From Melieria omissa (Eukaryota > Arthropoda > Insecta > Diptera > Ulidiidae), in NCBI GenBank assembly GCA_963971225.1, contig OZ020270.1, positions 65,352,932-65,416,931 of the forward strand: DNA of 64,000 bases, given 5' to 3'. The notes beneath the pieces were generated by a model. That model worked only from the letters and a program-made list of their open reading frames with translations. It was not told where the DNA came from and did no database searches. The position numbers were made by a program, and so were the translations under genes. This document shows, piece by piece, positions 57,903 through 64,000 of this stretch. Position 1 is the first letter of the stretch. Every line of letters starts with the position of its first letter.

Positions 57903-59739
57903 AACTCGCTTCTGTCTTGCCCATGATGACTACGTCATCAAAATACGGTAATACCCCCGGTATACCATGCAGTAATGTTTCAATAAAATTTTGGAAAATG
58001 CCCGGTGCCGACGAAATACCAAACTGTAGCCGTTTGACCCGGAAAGCTCCTTTGTGTGTGACGATTGATTGTAGTAATGACGACGGCTCATCTACCGTCA
58101 ATTGCTGGTATGCTTGTGCCAGATCGAGTTTGGCAAAAATGCTTCCCCCTTCAATGGATGACAGTAATGTGCTAATCGCAGGTATCCGGAAACAATGCGG
58201 CTTCAGCGCCTTGTTGAGTGTAGATTTGTAGTCGCCACAAATTCGTATAGACCCGTCAGCTTTAGATACTGGCACGATCGGCGTCGCCCAGTCTGAGTAT
58301 TCGATTGGTTCTAAAATGCCCTGGTTGCATAGTTTTTCAAGTTCAGCTTCAACTAGCGGTCTTGTCGCTAATGGAATCCGGCGCGGGGGATAGCGAATTG
58401 GTTGAACACTAGGGTCGACTTTCAATGAAATAGGCTTTCCATTGAAACATCCTAGCCCTGGTGTAAACAATTGTTGAAACCTGTTCACGACGTCTACGAC
58501 GGATGTCGGTGAAGTCTTCTGGACCGTATGTACCCCTTGAATGCTGATGCCCAGAGGCGCGAACCAATTGCACCCCAAAACGCTTGAGCGGTCGCCATCG
58601 ACAATGATGAGCGGCAGCCCGGTCACCTTACGATGATTGTAAGTGACGTCGACATCCACTATTCCTTTGATTGGAATCTGCTTGTGTTGAAAATCTATCA
58701 GCTGCAAGTCCCTTGTGTACAATTCTGTCGGTGACGTGGACCCGATTTTTGCGAACGATTGAGCAGACATTAAGGTGTAATTTGAGCCTGAGTCGACCTC
58801 AAATACACACTGATGACCCTTGATGATAACCGTTGCTGACTTCTTTAAATCAACCAGCGGCAAGATTTGGTTGACCGACTGCTGTTTCGTCTTGTGTGCA
58901 CGTGGAGCAAAGTGTTGCTGTTGTTGTTGTTGGGCGTGGGCGGCCGACGAACGACAAACGCGCTGTAGGTGACCCTTAATGCCGCATCTCGAGCAAATCT
59001 TGTCCACATGTGGACACTGAGCCCGTTGATGCTGTCCGCCACACCCGTTACAATTTTTGTTCTGAGTATACGCATGCTTGGACGTCGCCCCGCCATGCTT
59101 TTGCGATTGAGCACGGCGTTCATTGATGCGGTGTACTGCCTCTGGGTGCCGCATTTCTTGCACATCCTTGAGTGCTGACTCTGCTGTGGTTGCGCGATCG
59201 ACGACCTTCTGGAGTTGGAGGTCCTTTTCCGCCAGAAAACTGCGCTGCAATGCTTCATCGCGCAGCCCACACACCAAACGGTCTCGCAACATGCGGTCCA
59301 ACGCTGAGCCAAAGTTACAGTCCACAGCGAGCTTCCGCAATGCTGCCACATAATCTGCAAAACTCTCGTTCTGGTGCTGATCACGGTTGTGAAATTTGTA
59401 GAACGCCGCAATTTCCGATGGCCGTGGGGAAAAATGATTTGTTAGAACTCCCTTCAGCTCAACTAAGCTCAACTCACTCACTTGCTTCGGGGATGCCAAT
59501 GACGACAGTAGGTCGAATAACGGAGCACCCGCCAATGTTAAGAAGGTTGCTTTCTGACGGTCGGCCCCCTGTACGTCATTGGCGAGAATGTACAATTCAA
59601 AACGCGAGTAGTAGGAAGCCCATCCTTCTGGGTGGGTCACGTCGAACGGTTCCAGCGCTCCAATAGCAGACATTCTGTGAAGTGTTGGTTGCGCCTGTTC
59701 GATAAGCGCAGTGGAATCTTCCGTTTTCACGGATGGCAT
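57889..59739 (-). pseudogene. Mag gag, protease and start of RT, broken by frameshift
   Basis: From ATG 59739 the frame encodes a capsid-like gag (WASYYSRFELYI, SFADYVAALRKLA, LRDRLVCGLRDE), two zinc knuckles (CNGCGGQHQRAQC and CSRCGIKGHLQRVC) and an aspartic protease (FEVDSGSNYTLM, VLGCNWF). RT follows with RIPLATRPLVEAELEKL, GSIRICGDYK, FAKLDLAQAYQQL and the YFDDVVIMG box. It then ends in out-of-frame residues at 57889. Compared with the usual family spacing between YFDD and GLRL, several codons appear to be missing at the break (near 57903-57912), so this is a deletion with a frameshift. Confidence 0.88.
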
Positions 59740-59801
59740 GAACTTTGCCAATTGCCGGTTAGGACTTTCCGCAATTTTACGAATTTACGCGAATTAAAGT
59801 A

Positions 59802-59819
59802 ATCCTACCGACTGCGCCA
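59802..59819 (-). promoter_or_regulatory. Mag primer binding site
   Basis: TGGCGCAGTCGGTAGGAT on the minus strand, one base inside the 5' LTR. It is complementary to the 3' end (with CCA) that I recall for insect tRNA-Ser with a GCAGTCG acceptor stem. In the duplicated copy at about 60372-60389 the first base is changed. Confidence 0.65.
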
Positions 59820-59820
59820 G

Positions 59821-60008
59821 TTTTGTATACGCGCAAATCCGTTTATTTAATTAATATGAAAAGTACAATGGCAATAACTTTAAGAATAGGAAAACGTGTG
59901 TCGTCGCAATGGCCGCCAACTTCAGAAGAGCCACGCTAAGCACGGCAACTTGGTTCTCTCTACCGGAACGGCTGGCAACGGAACGCAGGGTCGTTCACAT
60001 ACACGACA
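59821..60008 (-). repeat. Mag 5' LTR
   Basis: Looks identical to the copies at 55598-55785 and 60391-60578. It is followed on the plus strand by the GTGGG target site and BEL protease sequence. Confidence 0.85.
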
Positions 60009-60344
60009 GTGGGCAAATTTAGACTTTTGCAATGACTGCAGTGGCAAGTTTAACTTGGGAATGGTGCGCACGTTTTTTATTGAATACTTTACCGGTTCTT
60101 CACAGCCCTTTATTTCCAAATTGACCCTCGTTGACGGTTCGGTTGTACGCTTTTGCCCATACCACTGGAGAGTTAGCGGCTGCGACTGACCTACCAGGCC
60201 CAACTCATTGGCTACGTGTTCATCTAACAAGGATATAGCTGAGCCCTCATCGAACATAGCAAAGGTGTCTATTTTCCCGTTCGGTCCATAAAGTGAAATC
60301 GGATGGCATGAACTTTGCCAATTGCCGGTTAGGACTTTCCGCAA
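60009..60344 (-). pseudogene. Duplicated BEL protease fragment fused to Mag leader
   Basis: 60009-60300 repeats the BEL protease segment at 60579-60870 (DEGSAISLLDEHVANELG visible), with one T/C difference early on. At 60300/60301 it passes directly into the Mag gag start and leader. An ORF of 140 codons crosses this junction (59922-60344) but is a chimera without a sensible product. Confidence 0.85.
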
Positions 60345-60390
60345 TTTTACGAATTTACGCGAATTAAAGTAATCCTACCGACTGCGCCCG

Positions 60391-60578
60391 TTTTGTATAC
60401 GCGCAAATCCGTTTATTTAATTAATATGAAAAGTACAATGGCAATAACTTTAAGAATAGGAAAACGTGTGTCGTCGCAATGGCCGCCAACTTCAGAAGAG
60501 CCACGCTAAGCACGGCAACTTGGTTCTCTCTACCGGAACGGCTGGCAACGGAACGCAGGGTCGTTCACATACACGACA
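60391..60578 (-). repeat. Third Mag LTR, from local duplication
   Basis: Same 188 bases as the other two. It lies 570 bp from the 5' LTR and is preceded by a copy of the Mag leader (60301-60390), so it arose by tandem duplication and not by a separate insertion. Confidence 0.88.
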
Positions 60579-62159
60579 GTGGGCAAATTTAGACTTCTGC
60601 AATGACTGCAGTGGCAAGTTTAACTTGGGAATGGTGCGCACGTTTTTTATTGAATACTTTACCGGTTCTTCACAGCCCTTTATTTCCAAATTGACCCTCG
60701 TTGACGGTTCGGTTGTACGCTTTTGCCCATACCACTGGAGAGTTAGCGGCTGCGACTGACCTACCAGGCCCAACTCATTGGCTACGTGTTCATCTAACAA
60801 GGATATAGCTGAGCCCTCATCGAACATAGCAAAGGTGTCTATTTTCCCGTTCGGTCCATAAAGTGAAATCGGCAAAATCTTGAATAGTCGGCTGCCAAGT
60901 TGGGTTGATCGGCAACTTAACATTGTTTGCACGTCATCGGCTGGCGGCGTCTCGACCGGGTTGGCGACTGTAGAAATCCGAGCGTTATCATGTAGGCTGC
61001 GGTGGTGATAGCGTCGGCAATTGTTGACTTCACACTTCTTTCTAGAACGGCAATTTAACGTATTATGCCCCCGGCCGAGGCACGAAAAACAAAGTCGCAA
61101 CGACTTAACCTTTTCCCAACGCTCAGGCACGCTGAGCGTCCGATTGAAGATACTGCAGTCAACCATACGATGGGCGTCACCGCACTCATAGCATTTTAAC
61201 GCCCCGGTGCTCTGGCCCGGTGGCGCCTGAGAATCGTCACTCACGTGCAGAATCCGACGCGGCTGCTGCTGCTGTACTGCTATGTTCTGGCCTCTTGCCG
61301 ATGGTGGCATCAAACATACTATTCGAGCAAATTCGCTCAGCCACTCTGAAAACTCTTTGACTGTAGCAAACGGCTTTATCGTCATGGAGTGTTTTGTCCA
61401 CTCAAGCTGCTTGCTGGGAGGCAATTTCTGCACCAACTGCTCCAGAAGCGTCGTGTTGGCCAAGTGATGTGGGCAGTTGGCGGACGCTATGAAGGCGACA
61501 ATGTTGCGCACCTTAGTCGAAAAACTCATCACCTGGTCCAGCTTGCTTTCGCCGATGTTCGGGAACTGCTGAATTTTGGCAATTTGCTGCCGCAGGAGTA
61601 AGTCCGGCCTTCCAAACCGGAACTCCAGTTCCTCTATAACTTTCGGCACGTCTCTTGGGAAAATCAGCATGGAAGCCACCGCTTCCTTGGCTGCACCTGT
61701 AAGGCACTTACGTAGCCGCATAAGATTTTGCCGCTCGCTGTAGCGAAAGGCGTCAGTAGTGTCCTTGAAGTTTGCCAAGAACAGTGGCCAATCCTCTGTG
61801 TTGCCAGAGAAGGCCGGCAGATCGTACAACTTCACTGCAGATTCGTTCACCGCAACAGTCATGTCACGTTCTAAATTTCTGGCCAATGGTGTCTCATTTG
61901 GAGTAGGCGCCTCGATTAATCCTGTTTCCACGTTCATTTGGCAGCGAAGCCTGTCAATATCCCTCTGGCTGTCCATTGTGCTACTTTTCAGCGCCTCCAC
62001 TGAGGCTTTCAATGCGCTCAGGCTGGCCACTATTGCAGCAAGCTGGCCATTTGGACCTATGGCGTCAGTTTCCATCATTGTGGCTTCCAAAAAACATTCC
62101 TCTGCCTCCTCTCCTTCGTCTTGCACAGTCTCGTCGTCTTCAACTGAAATTCGTGGCAT
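60579..62159 (-). CDS. BEL/Pao gag and protease, cut by Mag insertion
   Basis: From ATG 62159 (upstream codons in frame have no ATG) the frame encodes the BEL gag (DUF1759-type: LPAFSGNTEDWPLFLANF, LRKCLTGAAKEAV, RFGRPDLLLRQQI). Zinc knuckles CYECGDAHRMVDC and CFSCLGRGHNTLNC follow, then a CX5C-H-rich segment and the DUF1758-type aspartic protease (FAMFDEGSAISLLDE). No stop occurs before the Mag insertion at 60579, where the frame passes into LTR sequence and ends at 60492. Frame and codon phase continue at 55592 beyond the insertion. Confidence 0.88.
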
Positions 62160-62429
62160 CAGAGGGGAAACGGCGTTACAAGCTAGAAGCTGGCTTGCTA
62201 TTGGCTGTTGCGTCTGCGTAGAACTCGGCGGTGGCACACACACACACAACACTCAACTTGAAATTAATCACAAATGTTTATTAGGCTATTTCGTCTTGCA
62301 AAGCCTCGGCGTCTTTAACGGCAATGCGTGGCATCAGAGGGGAAACGACGTTGCAAACTAGAAGCTGGCTTTCTATTGGCTGTTGCGTCTGCGTAGAACT
62401 CGGCGGTGGCACACACACACACAACACTG
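62116..62429. repeat. Direct repeat covering the BEL gag start
   Basis: A segment of about 139 bp (62116-62254) containing the gag ATG is repeated 175 bp away (62291-62429) with scattered substitutions. Both copies include CGTGGCATCAGAGGGGAAAC and the ACACACACACACAACACT run. 36 bp of other sequence separates them. Confidence 0.85.
62281..62334 (-). CDS. Small upstream ORF derived from duplicated gag start
   Basis: A 17-codon ORF (ATG at 62334, stop TAA at 62281-62283) in the BEL leader. It starts MPRIAVKDAE, against MPRISVEDDE of gag, so it is the duplicated gag N-terminus ended by a stop. It lies between the 5' LTR and the true gag ATG and would be met first by scanning ribosomes. Function is not shown. 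Confidence 0.5.
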   Translation of the reverse strand: MPRIAVKDAEALQDEIA

Positions 62430-62455
62430 CAAAGGCGCAACGTAATTTCGAAAAC

Positions 62456-62756
62456 TGTAAACTATTGACCGGCAGGGCAATGAAAGTCGCTATTGATTTT
62501 GAAGAAAAACGAATTTAACTTTATTTAACGTAAGGCGATTTTGATTGTTTGGTTCGGCTTATTTGCTGTGGCTTGGTTTGGTTTGGCTATGCTGTGTGTT
62601 TCGAAATTGTGCGCGTTGGCACCTCGCGGCACTCCTCGGCGACTGTCTTGCTTCTTTTTCCGGCGGCAACTGAACTCTCCGTTTTCAATGGCGGCAACCA
62701 ACTGAACTTGGCTGCAGCTGACTCGCTATCTTCGTTCGGCACAGGGTCACTCAACA
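62456..62756 (-). repeat. BEL/Pao 5' LTR
   Basis: 301 bp, no difference seen from the 3' LTR at 51705-52005. On the element strand it is preceded by the GTACT target site. Confidence 0.9.
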
Positions 62757-63269
62757 GTACTTCAAATGCGAAATAATCAAACACGTGTTTCTCAGTTTTT
62801 TTTTAAATCGAAAACAAACAGGGTAAACTAAGGGTAAAAAGTTTGTATGGATAAGCATGATTCAATGGGGTTTTTGTCTTCAAACTTGATTAACCCTTTC
62901 GAGACCGATTGCACACCGTGTGTGCAATGGATTTCCGAGTCTATAAGACAGTAATGTGCAATTATCAGTTATTCTGAGTAAACTAGTCTTCGAAATAAGA
63001 TTTTTCTGGAAGTAATGAAATCTGTAAAGTACAGAAAAACAAATTTGACATTGATTTTACTGTGTACAATACAAAGAAAAATAAAATTTCGCTCCTGGGG
63101 ACCGTGTTCGAAAAAAGTCGTCGTCTTGAATGGGTTAAAGTGCACCAAATGATAAATAAAAGGTTTTTATTTTTTCGAAAATCGAAATCTGACGGAGTCA
63201 ACGATGGGTTAAGAGTTTGTATAGGGAAACATGATTTAAGGGGAATAATAGGGAAGCATGATTTAAAAT
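62757..63269 (+). repeat. U11 spacer, right part, up to U12
   Basis: The array spacer resumes after the BEL insertion with the GTACT target site. It holds the second ~137-bp repeat, a complete 241-bp MITE and the third repeat fragment, then joins the pol fragment. Confidence 0.75.
62894..63134 (+). mobile_element. Complete piggyBac-type MITE, second copy
   Basis: TTAA at 62890-62893 and 63135-63138. Same 241-bp length and ends as at 41693-41933, with one change in the right end (GTCTTGAATGGG). Confidence 0.75.
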
Positions 63270-64000
63270 ATGACGAAAGCCGAAAGCGTGTCAGGCACGC
63301 AGTGGTTCTCCACACTCGACTTACGCAGCGGCTATTGGCAGGTAGAGCTTGCAGACAAGGACAAGGAGAAAACGGCTTTCAGTGTTGGCGATGGTTTGTG
63401 GCAGTTCACCGTAATGCCGTTTGGACTCTGCAACACACCAGCAACATTCGAGCGGCTAATGGAACGCGTGCTAAAAGGGCTGCATTGGCGGACGTGTCTG
63501 GTGTACCTCGACGACATCATCGTGATGGGTAAAAACTTCGACGACCACCTGGGAAAGCTAAAGGAGGTATTCGAGCGGATACGAGAAGCCGGGCTTAGAC
63601 TCAACCCAAAGAAGTGCTCGCTGTTCCAAAAGGAGGTCAAGTATCTGGGTCATACGGTTTCCGCCCGCGGAGTACATACGGATGAAGGCAAAATCACGGC
63701 GGTGAAGGAGTGGCCCCGGCCACGCAATCTACACGAACTTCGCAGTTTCCTGGGCCTGTGCACATACTACCGCCGATTTGTTCCGGGATTCGCGAACATA
63801 GCCAGCAGCTTGCACAAACTGACGAAAAAGAGCCAAACTTTCGAGTGGAACGAGGACCAGGAACAGGCTTTTGCTCGTCTGAAGGAAAAACTGTGCAGTG
63901 CCCCAATTCTGGCCTTCCCCGTGCCTGGGGAGATGTTTGTGCGGGATACAGATGCAAGCGGAAATAGTATTGGCGGTGTGATATCACAGATAATAGACGG
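63270..64000 (+). CDS. U12: RT-RNase H pol fragment, cut by window end
   Basis: Long-form unit like U10. From ATG 63270 the frame is open to the window end and covers the RT from WFSTLDLRSGYWQ through PFGLCNTPATF, YLDDIIV and YLGHTVSARG into RNase H (VRDTDASGNS). It has the complete PFGLCN motif and GYWQ that are altered in U10, so it is the better representative of the ancestral unit. The N-terminal RT, protease and gag are missing here too. Confidence 0.85.
   Translation, partial: MTKAESVSGTQWFSTLDLRSGYWQVELADKDKEKTAFSVGDGLWQFTVMPFGLCNTPATFERLMERVLKGLHWRTCLVYLDDIIVMGKNFDDHLGKLKEVFERIREAGLRLNPKKCSLFQKEVKYLGHTVSARGVHTDEGKITAVKEWPRPRNLHELRSFLGLCTYYRRFVPGFANIASSLHKLTKKSQTFEWNEDQEQAFARLKEKLCSAPILAFPVPGEMFVRDTDASGNSIGGVISQIID

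Larger units (their letters stand above)
55598..60008 (-). mobile_element. Mag-clade Ty3/gypsy element inserted in BEL
   Basis: Minus-strand element with short LTRs (185-188 bp) and a 5-bp target-site duplication GTGGG (55593-55597 and 60009-60013; a third copy is at 60579-60583). Removing the element and one GTGGG restores BEL frame continuity, which confirms the boundaries. A primer binding site TGGCGCAGTCGGTAGGAT lies just inside the 5' LTR. Gag-pol is one frame with a break in RT. Confidence 0.9.
51705..62756 (-). mobile_element. BEL/Pao LTR retrotransposon, interrupted
   Basis: Minus-strand element with 301-bp LTRs that look identical and a 5-bp target-site duplication GTACT (51700-51704 and 62757-62761) in U11 spacer sequence. 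Gag and protease lie at the right, RT-RNase H and integrase at the left. A Mag-clade element (55598-60008) plus a local duplication splits the coding region. Without the insert the element would be about 6 kb, normal for the family. No clear primer binding site was recognised next to the 5' LTR. Confidence 0.92.

Noticed and set aside
59922..60344. 140-codon minus-strand ORF as a gene
   Set aside because: It is a chimera of Mag leader, BEL protease fragment and Mag LTR created by the tandem duplication.
60391..60578. Second independent Mag insertion or solo LTR
   Set aside because: The flanks are a duplicate of the first insertion border, including the leader, and no new target duplication is present.
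1..64000. CRISPR array or bacterial operon
   Set aside because: The repeats are kilobase-sized retroelement units; all coding sequence is eukaryotic transposable element.

Overview
The window looks like heterochromatic or satellite-rich DNA of an insect, most likely a brachyceran fly. The evidence is the mix of Ty3/gypsy, BEL/Pao, RTE, piggyBac-type and tRNA-derived SINE sequences, and a Drosophila-style TATA plus TCAGTC initiator in an LTR. The species cannot be named from sequence alone. I see no host gene, rRNA, functional tRNA or CRISPR.

The backbone is a head-to-tail array of about 12 copies (called U1 to U12) of a composite unit of about 4.02 kb. Each unit holds, on the + strand: (a) a 5'-truncated Ty3/gypsy pol fragment (RNase H, zinc-binding, DD35E integrase core, GPY/F tail); (b) a 434-bp LTR starting TGTAAC and ending GTTACA; (c) an AT-rich spacer of about 1.65 kb. 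The spacer contains a decayed antisense piggyBac-like transposase, a pair of GGGTG/CACCC hairpins, diverged ~137-bp repeats, and a TTAA-flanked piggyBac-type MITE. Two units (U10 at 41.9 kb, U12 at 63.1 kb) keep part of the reverse transcriptase. In the others a 730-bp deletion between two TTCGA pentamers joins the MITE interior directly to the RNase H domain and leaves an in-frame 641-codon reading frame. Seven consecutive units (U3 to U9) keep that frame fully open; U2 and U11 have one premature stop each, and U10 has a frameshift.

Later insertions sit on this backbone, all in the spacer. These are a full-length tRNA-SINE (5.7 kb), a full-length RTE-clade LINE with an intact ORF (6.2-9.5 kb), a truncated SINE carried by three successive units (13.6, 17.9, 22.2 kb), an inverted 5'-truncated RTE (31.1-33.0 kb), and an unclassified 1.37-kb TIR element (50.1-51.4 kb). 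The last is a BEL/Pao element with identical LTRs (51.7-62.8 kb, minus strand), itself split by a Mag-clade Ty3/gypsy element (55.6-60.0 kb, minus strand). A 570-bp tandem duplication at the Mag/BEL border created a third Mag LTR. Most insertions have clean target-site duplications, so the order of events can be read.

The parts most worth a second look are the array of deletion-fused RNase H-integrase frames, each preceded by an LTR promoter; a G-to-A change in U7-U9 that gives the frame an ATG at the fusion point; the matching 3' hairpin and tail of the SINE and the RTE element; and the duplicated gag start of the BEL element, which forms a small upstream ORF.
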